Assembly (NCBI GenBank): GCA_024234995.1
Contig: JACKNF010000004.1
Span: forward strand, 62,001-126,000
DNA: 64,000 nucleotides
Reading direction: 5' to 3'
Origin: Gammaproteobacteria bacterium
GTDB lineage: Bacteria > Pseudomonadota > Gammaproteobacteria > Competibacterales > Competibacteraceae
Shown: in pieces, positions 27,740-35,064 of the stretch
How the letters are laid out: every line of letters begins with the position of its first letter
Position numbering within the stretch: the stretch's first letter is position 1
Notes under the pieces: model-generated
Seen by the model: only the letters and a program-made list of their open reading frames with translations
Databases searched by the model: none
What the model was told of the DNA's origin: nothing
Program-made: the position numbers and the translations under genes

Positions 27740-28798
27740 GTGGACAAAGATACGGTCTCGATCTGTTTTGTGAAGGAAGCGCTCCATGGCGCATCCCAGC
27801 GCGGCTTGGATGTGAAAGCCATGTTGCGCAGCGCCGGAATCTCCCCGGATTTGCTCGAACTGCCCGGCGCCAGAGTATTAGCATCGCACTATGGCGTTTT
27901 ATGGCACATCCTAGCGCGCGCCCTGGACGATGAATTATTCGGACTCGATAGCCACCCTATGCGCCACGGGAGCTTTAAATTATTGTGCTTCGCAGTGCTC
28001 GGCGCTGGGACGCTTGAAAAAGCGATACGGCGTGCGCTTGATTTCTTGGCGCTGGTGCTGGATGACACCCGGGGTCAGCTTGCCACTGAAGGCCCGGAAG
28101 GCTCTATCATCTTAAATTGCCCAAGGACGCTACCCCGGCTGTTCGCCCACGGCACCCTACTGATAATCTTACATGGTTTAATGTGCTGGCTGACCAACCG
28201 GCGCCTGCCTATCCTAAGAGCCTCTTTCGCGCAACCCAGTCCTGATCACGCCGATGAATACCGGTTGTTATTCGGTCCAGAAACCCGTTTCAGCGCACCC
28301 AGCACCACTTTGATCTTCGAAGCAAAGCACCTTGCCCTGCCGATTCGACGCAGTGAGGCTGCTCTACGCGAATTTCTCCGCAATGCGCCAGCTAACTTTC
28401 TGGTCAAGTACCGCAATGCCCATAGTCTTTATGCCCATATCCGCAAGCGCTTGCAGCACATCCCTGCCTCAGAGTGGCCTGATTTTGAGACGGTTGCCTG
28501 GGAGTTTCATATGTCGCCTTCAACACTCCGGCGTAAGTTAGAGAGTGAAGGACAAACATTTATGGCGATCAAAGATTCTCTGCGGCGAGACATGGCTATT
28601 GAGCAATTGTGTTACTCCCAGCGCAGTATTATGGATATTGCCTTGGATCTGGGTTTTTCAGAAACTAGTGCTTTCTATCGGGCTTTCAAATCGTGGACCG
28701 GGACTCTTCCCGGAAAATACCGGCAAGACAGCAAGCAGATAAGTTGGACGCCGTATAATCGATCCTTCGTAAAACTCTATCCACATCAAGGGGATTAA
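27740..28798 (+). CDS. AraC-family transcriptional regulator with arabinose-binding-like N-domain
   Basis: About 352 residues from the GTG at 27740, chosen because AGGAAG lies 6 bases upstream; an ATG at 27719 and a TTG at 27704 are in frame. The N-terminal half (HGASQRGLDVKAMLRSAGI, LGAGTLEKAIRRALDFLALV) is the Arabinose_bd/OruR-type ligand domain. The C-terminal AraC domain contains EFHMSPSTLRRKLESEGQTF and SIMDIALDLGFSETSAFYRAFKSWTG, the two helix-turn-helix units. It is divergent from the badI operon, which it probably activates. It is followed after one base by a small unknown gene. Confidence 0.9.
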   Translation: MDKDTVSICFVKEALHGASQRGLDVKAMLRSAGISPDLLELPGARVLASHYGVLWHILARALDDELFGLDSHPMRHGSFKLLCFAVLGAGTLEKAIRRALDFLALVLDDTRGQLATEGPEGSIILNCPRTLPRLFAHGTLLIILHGLMCWLTNRRLPILRASFAQPSPDHADEYRLLFGPETRFSAPSTTLIFEAKHLALPIRRSEAALREFLRNAPANFLVKYRNAHSLYAHIRKRLQHIPASEWPDFETVAWEFHMSPSTLRRKLESEGQTFMAIKDSLRRDMAIEQLCYSQRSIMDIALDLGFSETSAFYRAFKSWTGTLPGKYRQDSKQISWTPYNRSFVKLYPHQGD

Positions 28799-28799
28799 T

Positions 28800-29117
28800 G
28801 TGAGTTACGTCATTATCGTATCATTCAACCCGAACAGGGAATACGAGATCATGCTGCATGATGACGACATGCAAGGCATGAATAAGGATCAGGCACGTGC
28901 TTGGCTGGCCAAGGAATTTGAGGAGATGGAATGCGTACCATCCAATCCGATGGGCAAGATCCTATTGCTTGACATGATTCTGAACGTCGCTATGCATGGC
29001 GGTGAGGAGCGCTTCGAAGAGAGTGGCGAATGGGCCAAGCACTATGCAATCGCAATTGCAGCCGTCTTGGAACGCCCGGTGATCAAAGTGGATGTCAGAA
29101 ACTTTGTCGTCGGCTAA
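28800..29117 (+). CDS. hypothetical protein, 105 residues
   Basis: Not recognised. Acidic, soluble, no signal peptide or membrane segment. Its GTG start at 28800 directly follows the AraC-type stop codon and has AAGGGG in front, so it should be translated with that gene. The central part (MGKILLLDMILNVAMHGGEERFEESGEW) and the end (AIAAVLERPVIKVDVRNFVVG) look like a folded domain. Confidence 0.6.
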   Translation: MSYVIIVSFNPNREYEIMLHDDDMQGMNKDQARAWLAKEFEEMECVPSNPMGKILLLDMILNVAMHGGEERFEESGEWAKHYAIAIAAVLERPVIKVDVRNFVVG

Positions 29118-29377
29118 ACCCGCTCTGCCTGTTGCATGCATACGGCCAAGTGCTGCAAACGCATCACCAAGATCAGAAACCAAGCCCTCCCGCAGGGCAA
29201 TTCGTCCCGCAATACGACATGAGTATTAACCGGGAATCTGTATCGTGTGACTCCCCGATCTCTTTTATTCTCATAGAATTTAGCGTTTCAGGATACGCCG
29301 TGCAGTTGCAGAGAGTGTACAGCACCGCCTCATACAAAATGGCCAGATAGCGTGCTCCGGCTACCGGGGCCAAGGCG

Positions 29378-29396
29378 ATGATCATCAGATGATCAT
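29378..29396. repeat. twin self-palindromic octamers
   Basis: ATGATCAT occurs twice, separated by CAG. Each copy is itself a perfect palindrome, so the block is both a direct and an inverted repeat. It lies between hypothetical genes and could be a protein-binding site or hairpin. Confidence 0.7.
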
Positions 29397-29420
29397 AACC
29401 CGGATGAAATCCATATAGCG

Positions 29421-29435
29421 CACCCCGGCGGGGTG
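29421..29435. repeat. short GC-rich hairpin
   Basis: CACCCC and GGGGTG form a perfect 6-base stem around GGC. No T-run follows directly on the plus strand, so it is not a clear terminator. Confidence 0.5.
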
Positions 29436-29772
29436 GCGCACCCCCAACGACAGCCTTTTTTGCCCTCTCTACGTGCGTTATCTACGGCACTTCCACATCC
29501 GGTCAAGCCAGCGATAGCGCTTTCAACCGTAGTGCTCCGTCCTGCCGGCAAACCGAAGGCAGCCCCGCGTGCCTCCCATTCACTTTGTTGTCTGCTTGAG
29601 CAAGCGGGATCGCGAGCTTCGCTCCTATCCCCCCATCCGTGAACAGGGCCTATGCTTTCATTCTTTTTGAACCAATCGCTACCAAGAGGGGAAGAAACCA
29701 GCAACCGGCGTAGATACATGCGCCGTGAACCTGCCTTCTGGTGAACCATCTCTATCGCACAAAGTGACGAAC

Positions 29773-29943
29773 ATGCTAAAAAATAATCTTTTTCGCGCCT
29801 TTTTATCGAGCAAACGGTTGCCCTGGCTGGTGCTAGGCTTAGTCGCAGCAATCATCATCGGTGCGGGCTTTGCCACATCGTCAGGAGCACACCTCCCCGT
29901 AGCCGCACCGTACACCCCCAAGAGTGCCATTCACCATCCATAG
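29773..29943 (+). CDS. small predicted membrane or secreted protein, 56 residues
   Basis: From the ATG at 29773: a basic N-terminus, one hydrophobic segment (LPWLVLGLVAAIIIGAGFA, about residues 15-33), then a short polar tail. A GTG at 29725 is an in-frame alternative. It ends 11 bases before the papain-like gene and may be its leader or partner. The ribosome site is weak, so the call is tentative. Confidence 0.4.
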   Translation: MLKNNLFRAFLSSKRLPWLVLGLVAAIIIGAGFATSSGAHLPVAAPYTPKSAIHHP

Positions 29944-29954
29944 TGGAGTCATTC

Positions 29955-30902
29955 ATGTCACGCCAAAGCCCAAGCGACTATATGCGCCAGTACCACGATC
30001 TTTCCGTCCGGGCGTTCGGTCCTACCGGCCTGCCGATGGCAGGTACCGTTCACGTCACCCGGTATCAGGCCGCTGCTCCTCTGGAGCGCGATCGGCTGAT
30101 TGCCGCCGTCAAGACCGTGCTCAAGATCAAGCATACACCGTCGCTCCATTCAAACTACGACTGGTTTGCTTTCGCGCCGGGCGATCCCATCCAGACCGGC
30201 GAGCCTTTCTATTGGCAGTCAATCCGCCGGGCGTTTGGCTTCAAAGGCTCACCAAGCGAAATGCACGAAGTGCTGCGCCTGGCGTGCCGGCTTGGGCGGA
30301 TCGGCACCGGCAAAGACGTGGCGGGACAACCAGCGGCCGCGATGTCCATGGCCGCCTATGCAAAGCAATTCTTCAGCCTCGATTGCAATGGATTCGTTGG
30401 CAATTATTGGGGATTGTCTCCCGAAGTTCACCAGAGCAACTGGGCGGTGATCACATCGAAGACCGAAGCGCGGGTGCTGAAAAATACCGCGGGCGGCGGC
30501 TACTGGAACGGCTGGGGCATGGCAGCCGTGAAGACGCTCGACTACATTCCCCTGACACCACGCATGGCAGCCAGTGAAGCCCGTTCTGGCGATGTCCTGA
30601 TCGTTCATAAGGATGGCGTGTCCTGGTCGCATATCGCCTTAGTGGATCATGTTTCCTGGGTGGACAAGGACCAAGTCAATTGGCGCGTCGTCGAATATGG
30701 CGAGGGAACATCAGAAAAAAGTTTTAACACAGCCGCTGACAATCACATTAAGCCGTTCCGTACCATCAAGCTCGTGCAGGGACCCAATAAAAAGCTGGGT
30801 GTGGGATACAAGGACGGCAACAAATTTAAATATTTGTTCGCTGCCCCGGACTCCCAGTTTCCACCCGCGACTATAGGGCGGTGCGGGGTCGCGGCGATTT
30901 AG
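29955..30902 (+). CDS. putative papain-fold (NlpC/P60- or CHAP-like) cysteine hydrolase
   Basis: 315 residues from the ATG at 29955, which has GTGGAG 6 bases upstream. Family not firmly recognised. The segment SLDCNGFVGNYWG puts a cysteine (C144) at the start of a helix, and ARSGDVLIVHKDGVSWSHIALVDHV puts a histidine (H226) in the second strand, the same order and look as NlpC/P60 amidases; E247 in VVEYGEG could be the third polar residue. No signal peptide is seen on the protein itself. A cell-wall or amide hydrolase is a reasonable guess only. The N-terminal 130 residues are unlike known domains to my eye. Confidence 0.65.
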   Translation: MSRQSPSDYMRQYHDLSVRAFGPTGLPMAGTVHVTRYQAAAPLERDRLIAAVKTVLKIKHTPSLHSNYDWFAFAPGDPIQTGEPFYWQSIRRAFGFKGSPSEMHEVLRLACRLGRIGTGKDVAGQPAAAMSMAAYAKQFFSLDCNGFVGNYWGLSPEVHQSNWAVITSKTEARVLKNTAGGGYWNGWGMAAVKTLDYIPLTPRMAASEARSGDVLIVHKDGVSWSHIALVDHVSWVDKDQVNWRVVEYGEGTSEKSFNTAADNHIKPFRTIKLVQGPNKKLGVGYKDGNKFKYLFAAPDSQFPPATIGRCGVAAI

Positions 30903-31029
30903 CGCAGTCTATGGAAGCGGGATGGCCAATGGCTCTCCAACGTTATCCTAACGGATACCCGCCTCCCGGACCCGGCATGGCGGATCCTCGCGAGCCAGGC
31001 CCGCTGCATCCCGCGCACGCATTCACAGC

Positions 31030-31065
31030 GGCCGGGGATAACTCCGGCCCGGCTTTGTCTAAGCC
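31030..31065 (+). promoter_or_regulatory. two adjacent hairpins in the leader of the ProQ-like gene
   Basis: GGCCGG (31030-31035) pairs with CCGGCC (31044-31049), and GGCTT (31051-31055) pairs with AAGCC (31061-31065). They are separated by a single base and lie just before the first in-frame ATG (31075). No T-run follows. They could be an RNA structure recognised by the RNA-binding product. Confidence 0.4.
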
Positions 31066-31113
31066 TGGCAAAATATGAAACACTCACGGCCTTTGATCCC
31101 ACGAGGTTCTGGA

Positions 31114-31518
31114 ATGCTCCAAGATGTAAATCCGATCATTGATCGGCTGTGTGAACTCTTTCCCGCAGTCTTCAATCGCCACACTCCCAAGCCCTTGAAG
31201 ATCGGCGTGGGCCGGGAGGTGCTGGCTCTAGCCGGGGTGGATCCGGCGCTGATGGAGGTGGCCCGGACGGACCTCCGCCGGGCGCTTAAGGTCTATACCC
31301 AAGCGTTTCGCTACCGCCAGGCGCTGGCCGCCGGCGGACCGCGCTATGATCTGAACGGGCAACCAGCGGGGGAAGTGACGCCCGAACAGCAGGCATTGGC
31401 CCAAGCGCCCCGGAAGAAGGCCGCCGCGCGATCCACCTCCGCCCCTGCTCCATCGCCCGCGGCAGGCTATATCAAAATGACGCTGAAGGGTCGCGTCACA
31501 TCCAAACCAGGGAACTAA
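31114..31518 (+). CDS. ProQ/FinO-domain RNA chaperone
   Basis: 134 residues from the ATG at 31114, preceded by GAGG 7 bases away; an earlier in-frame ATG at 31075 would add 13 residues. The ProQ/FinO fold is recognisable: LFPAVFNRHTPKPLKIGVG, a helical segment with DLRRALKVYTQAFRYRQALAAGGPRYDLNG, then QPAGEVTPEQQALA. A short basic, Ala/Pro-rich linker and a hydrophobic-basic tail follow. Such proteins bind structured RNAs and sRNAs. At this size it is a minimal ProQ rather than full E. coli ProQ (232 residues), and no second (Tudor-like) domain is present. Confidence 0.85.
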   Translation: MLQDVNPIIDRLCELFPAVFNRHTPKPLKIGVGREVLALAGVDPALMEVARTDLRRALKVYTQAFRYRQALAAGGPRYDLNGQPAGEVTPEQQALAQAPRKKAAARSTSAPAPSPAAGYIKMTLKGRVTSKPGN

Positions 31519-31542
31519 GCCACTCGATCAGCACAGACTTTG

Positions 31543-31974
31543 ATGGAAGCGCATCTCACCGATATTACCCGCGTGATTCAACTCTCGGTTGCCCCCGCCT
31601 TCCTGCTGGTAGCGATGGGCACACTGATCACCATTCTGACCACCCGGCTGGCGCGGATCGTTGACCGCCGGCGGGTGGTGCAGGAGCGGTTATGCACGCT
31701 CACCGGCGAGGCCGTGGCCGAGCAGCAAGAGATGGCACAATTGGTCCGCCGGGGCAATCTGATCTATTTCGCTATTCTGTTTGCAGTACTCGGGGCGCTG
31801 CTGATTTGCCTGGTAGTGGCCGCCGCCTTTTTAGGAGCCTTGCTGTCCATCGAATTGGCCCAAGTCGTCGCTGGCCTGTTCGTGCTCACGATGGGGTCGA
31901 TGGTGGTAGCCTGGAGCTTGTTCCTGTGCGAAGTCTACCTGGCCGTCTGGGCTGGCACCCATAATCGCCGGTAG
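31543..31974 (+). CDS. DUF2721-family membrane protein
   Basis: 143 residues with three hydrophobic segments (VAPAFLLVAMGTLITILTTRL; NLIYFAILFAVLGALLICLVVAAAFLGALL; VAGLFVLTMGSMVVAWSLFLCEVYLAV). The LARIVDRRR stretch after the first segment is typical of DUF2721, a family of unknown function. The ATG at 31543 follows a TTG at 31540 directly. Confidence 0.8.
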   Translation: MEAHLTDITRVIQLSVAPAFLLVAMGTLITILTTRLARIVDRRRVVQERLCTLTGEAVAEQQEMAQLVRRGNLIYFAILFAVLGALLICLVVAAAFLGALLSIELAQVVAGLFVLTMGSMVVAWSLFLCEVYLAVWAGTHNRR

Positions 31975-32212
31975 GCTTAGCCCGCTGACCGGATGGCGGC
32001 GGGGGAAAATCCGTATAGCCAGCTCCCTGTCAGATTGACCGGGTCACTGCTATCAACGGCGGGGGCGGAATGAACCGTTTAGCCCGGCTTGAAGCGCATG
32101 GAGATGGAAATATTTAACGATCTATAGGATATAGAACATATTTTATTAAATGGCATGGATCATGAAATCTCTTGAGGCAAGACCCGCCTTTCAATTATCA
32201 GAGAGAGATCAC

Positions 32213-32869
32213 ATGACCACGAATCAAACAGCCATTACCAAAGGGATTACCGGACTGGTCTTAGGCGCGGCCACGGCGCTCGGCGGCGCTGAGCTGGCGC
32301 TCGCAGCTTCGGACTACAAAGTGATCCGTAAGGACCCGGTGCTGTTAGGTGATTGGGAGCATCACCAACCGTGGATACTACTCAAATTCTATATCCCCAA
32401 GGACTTTAATCCTAATGCCCGGGTCGTGCTGCAAATGAATGTCAACAGCACCAACCTTTCGCCGCAGAATGCGCTGTATCTGAACCCCAGCGTTATCCCT
32501 CGTAATTTCGAGGGCTGTGATTCCTATTCTCAGGATCGTAACGAGCAATCCCGCATCGGGCCCCTCCCCTATGTCGACCATGAACGCTGGCAGGTCTATC
32601 ACCAAGTAGTCGAAGGCAGATACTTACACGCCGACGATAACTATCTGCTGGTCTGCTCGCGCAATAAACATGGCGACGGACAGGGCTATCTGGATAATTT
32701 TTACCTCAAAGATATTGTCCTGCATTATCATGAATACGAGCTCGCGCCGGAGTTCTGCCCAGCGGTCTATGAGCCGGTGTGCGGTGCAAACGGTGTTACC
32801 TACGGCAACGCCTGCGCCGCCGATCAGGCTCAAGTCGAAATTCTCTACGAGGGCGCCTGCTCGCTCTAG
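32213..32869 (+). CDS. secreted protein with C-terminal Kazal-type protease inhibitor domain
   Basis: 218 residues from the ATG at 32213. The N-terminus is a signal peptide (basic start, hydrophobic GITGLVLGAATALGG, then ALAAS). The middle region (about 35-175) is of unknown fold, rich in aromatic residues, with GCDSYSQDRNE and LLVCSRNKHGDG giving two further cysteines. The last 36 residues match Kazal: C-P-x-V-Y-x-P-V-C-G-x-N-G-V-T-Y-x-N-x-C, then a terminal cysteine in EGAC. Kazal domains bind serine proteases. A strong terminator follows. The target could be a host, predator or own extracellular protease. Confidence 0.85.
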   Translation: MTTNQTAITKGITGLVLGAATALGGAELALAASDYKVIRKDPVLLGDWEHHQPWILLKFYIPKDFNPNARVVLQMNVNSTNLSPQNALYLNPSVIPRNFEGCDSYSQDRNEQSRIGPLPYVDHERWQVYHQVVEGRYLHADDNYLLVCSRNKHGDGQGYLDNFYLKDIVLHYHEYELAPEFCPAVYEPVCGANGVTYGNACAADQAQVEILYEGACSL

Positions 32870-32907
32870 TCACATCGCTGCCGGGCTAACAATGCTTCCC
32901 CTATCAG

Positions 32908-32931
32908 AACCCTGCTCTGGCAGGGTTTTTT
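32908..32931 (+). terminator. rho-independent terminator after the Kazal protein
   Basis: AACCCTGC and GCAGGGTT form a perfect 8-base stem around a TCTG loop, followed by a run of T. It lies 39 bases after the stop codon. Confidence 0.9.
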
Positions 32932-33014
32932 ACTGGGCAGCGATTTAAATCCGTTCAGCATGGATTCCAAATTCAAGCTGTACTCTGACCATTCTCTCAT
33001 CAGGAGTCATAACC

Positions 33015-33239
33015 ATGATATTGAAAATGCTGCAAGCAGGATTGATCACTTTTGCTATCCTGTTGACAGGATTAGCTATTCCTATTCAAGAGGCCAATGC
33101 GCATACCGTTTGCCATACGTATTGGAAACATGGCGCCAAACATCGCAGTTGCAGTTCTAGGCACAGACACTACCGGACCATTTGCCGTACCTATTGGCGG
33201 CATGGGGTTCAGCATCGCAGTTGCTACAGGAAATATTGA
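33015..33239 (+). CDS. small secreted Cys/His-rich protein with an internal duplication
   Basis: 74 residues with AGGAG before the ATG at 33015. A signal peptide (ILKMLQAGLITFAILLTGLA, cleavage after EANA) leaves a mature peptide of about 45 residues. That peptide is made of two copies of the pattern T-V/I-C-x-T-Y-W-K/R-H-G-x-x-H-R-S-C, at residues 30-46 and 54-70, joined by a basic SSRHRHY linker. It is strongly cationic with four cysteines and seven or more histidines. Function unknown; a metal-binding or antimicrobial role is possible. Confidence 0.75.
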   Translation: MILKMLQAGLITFAILLTGLAIPIQEANAHTVCHTYWKHGAKHRSCSSRHRHYRTICRTYWRHGVQHRSCYRKY

Positions 33240-33779
33240 AGGGCGTTACTGCTTGGCTGTTTTTACCTAATCCTCCAAATGCGTTGCACAGCCTATCGAA
33301 GGATGGGTAGAAATAGCCAAGTTGAACCTCAAGGGAGATTAGACCATTCCCATCGCGACAGAAAGCATAGGTTTTTTCCACTAAATCCCCTGCCATCAAA
33401 GCGAAGAACAGGCGGTTTCCCGTTCAACGCCCTTGAACACACTGTACAGGACCCCGCGTCATGAATGTGCCGGCTTGTGTCATCTCCTGAAAACAAACAT
33501 CACAGCAAGAGACGGAGCCTGTGCAACGTCCTGCCACCCTTCCAGGTTCAACCGCCCATCCGGCCATTTTGGTTTCATGATCCGGCCACACTGAACCGGA
33601 CGAAAACACTTCCGGGTCAGAGATCCCAGAATTAATTATCATTAAAACAAAGTATTAAGAAAATAACAGCCGATGGCATAAGACCTGCTCTTTAACACTG
33701 CAAAGTGGGCGATGACCGGTAATGGTTAGCGATACGCCCTTCCTTTTGTGATCGACACGAGAGTCAGGAGCTGGTCGCG
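33240..33779. other. 540-base stretch without a convincing gene
   Basis: Short open frames here lack ribosome sites or protein character. The part 33625-33670 is A+T-rich. The only signal I can point to is a possible sigma-54 promoter at 33674-33689. Confidence 0.4.
33674..33689 (+). promoter_or_regulatory. possible sigma-54 (-24/-12) promoter
   Basis: TGGCATAAGACCTGCT has GG and GC separated by exactly 10 bases, with the surrounding T-G-G-C-A and T-G-C-T close to the RpoN consensus. It is about 90 bases upstream of the next start codon. Single-site matches of this kind occur by chance. Confidence 0.3.
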
Positions 33780-34028
33780 ATGAATCGAGTCAACGCTTTG
33801 TATGATGCCAATTCCACAGGTTACAGGAAATTCCCGCTGTACGATGCGCCCAGAAAGAAGGTTCAAGCGGATACGACGGCAGCCGCCATGCGTGACCGCG
33901 TGACCTTTTCGCCCGAAGCAATCCGGCAAGCGGCGCGGCCATCCACGCCATTGGAGGATCAGATCATACCGTCACGCTCTGCGCATCCGGGGATTTATGA
34001 TCGGCGCTCGTTACAGTTAAGGCGTTAG
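33780..34028 (+). CDS. hypothetical protein, 82 residues
   Basis: Not recognised. AGGAG lies upstream of the ATG at 33780. It is basic, with no signal peptide or membrane span. The central RVTFSPEAIRQAA looks like the short helical motif seen in small motility- or FlgM-type regulators, but the similarity is too weak for a call. Confidence 0.45.
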   Translation: MNRVNALYDANSTGYRKFPLYDAPRKKVQADTTAAAMRDRVTFSPEAIRQAARPSTPLEDQIIPSRSAHPGIYDRRSLQLRR

Positions 34029-34178
34029 GATGGCACCTTCCCGCCAGGTGATCGCAGATCCGCAACCCTTCGCGATAGTAGTTCCGGTCAAAACCGGTGA
34101 TGGGCATCGCGCCGGGCGGCGGAGCAACCGCGCAACCAGTGAGTCAGTACCAGGCACAACAGAGCATTTCTCATGATG

Positions 34179-34691
34179 TCACGCCGATAGAACCGGACCG
34201 TGGGCGCACGGACCCGCTGAAGACGAACTCAACAAGCTCCGCTGCCAATACACCACACCCGGTAGCGGATTGGCGTAATAAGATGCACAACGCTCGAAGC
34301 CCAGCGTGGTGTAAAGGTGCATCGCACGATCCAGCGTATCCAGCGTGTCCAGCCGGATGACAGCGTAACCCAGGGCAGAGGCTTCGTTGATGATCCACGC
34401 CGCCAGCATGCGCCCCAAGCCCTGACCGCGATACGCGGGCCGCACAAACAGCCGTTTCATCTCACAGGCTCCCTCCTCCAGGGGGCGAAGCGCCACACAG
34501 CCGGTGGCCTGCTCGCCCTCCCAAGCCAGCAGCAAGCGGCCCCGAGGCGGCGCATAGCGGCCTGGCAGGGTTGCCAGCTCTTGCTCAAAACCTTGAAAAC
34601 AAAGATCGACGCTCAGGAATCGTTCATACTCGCGGAACAAGGCGCGCACGGTCTCGATATCGCTGGAGGTGTGTGCTTGAAGGATACGCAT
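34179..34691 (-). CDS. GNAT-family N-acetyltransferase
   Basis: 170 residues from the ATG at 34691 (RILQAHTSSDIETVRALFREYERFL). Acetyl-CoA-binding motif A is clear: MKRLFVRPAYRGQGLGRMLAAW, followed by the motif B-like LGFERCASYYANPLPGVVYWQR. Substrate unknown; the closest look is of small-molecule or amino-acid acetyltransferases. Its upstream end abuts the truncated Doc fragment. Confidence 0.85.
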   Translation of the reverse strand: MRILQAHTSSDIETVRALFREYERFLSVDLCFQGFEQELATLPGRYAPPRGRLLLAWEGEQATGCVALRPLEEGACEMKRLFVRPAYRGQGLGRMLAAWIINEASALGYAVIRLDTLDTLDRAMHLYTTLGFERCASYYANPLPGVVYWQRSLLSSSSAGPCAHGPVLSA

Positions 34692-34722
34692 CAACGGCCT
34701 GCCTTCATGAATTGAGAGGAAG

Positions 34723-35013
34723 TTGCTGCAATCCACGCTTGCCCGGCCCCGGCAGATTTCCGCTTATGTACGGGCGCCCAGCATCATTGATATGGCAGCG
34801 GCCTATACGGCAGAGATTGTCCGCAACCATCCTTTCATCGATGGCAACAAACGAACCGGCTTCATGGCCGGCGTTTTGTTTCTCGAACCCAACGGTTATC
34901 GCTTCACCGCAAGCGAGGAAGATGCGGCCCAAGCCGTTTTGGGCTTGGCGGCAGGCACCTTGGATGAGCAAGGTTATGCGGCGTTCCTGCGCGCGAATGC
35001 TTCCTTCCTCTAA
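34723..35013 (+). pseudogene. N-terminally truncated Doc/Fic-family toxin fragment
   Basis: The frame begins in mid-domain (LQSTLARPRQ, equivalent to the LESALARP segment of Doc-type toxins) and contains the intact Fic motif HPFIDGNKRTGF at about residues 36-47. It then runs through VLFLEPNGYRF to the natural C-terminus. The first 25-30 residues of a normal Doc protein are missing: an in-frame TGA lies at 34708 and no start codon with a family-like N-terminus precedes it. No Phd-type antitoxin gene is adjacent. It is therefore probably a remnant left by a deletion or rearrangement next to the GNAT gene. Confidence 0.7.
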
Positions 35014-35064
35014 ATAGCAAGGGATGTTTTCATACTGCCGATTATCAGACTACCACCTAACTAA

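Larger units (their letters stand above)
29118..29772. other. 655-base non-coding stretch with hairpins
   Basis: No convincing gene. Open frames here (for example one on the minus strand over 29393-29851) have the low-complexity look of translated repeats. Structural features include a palindromic block at 29378-29396 and a GC hairpin at 29421-29435. The stretch 29400-29650 may be a dispersed intergenic repeat, which cannot be tested within one window. Confidence 0.45.

Noticed and set aside
29393..29851. 152-codon minus-strand frame as a gene
   Set aside because: Low-complexity, repeat-like translation, no ribosome site, and overlap with the start of the small membrane protein gene.
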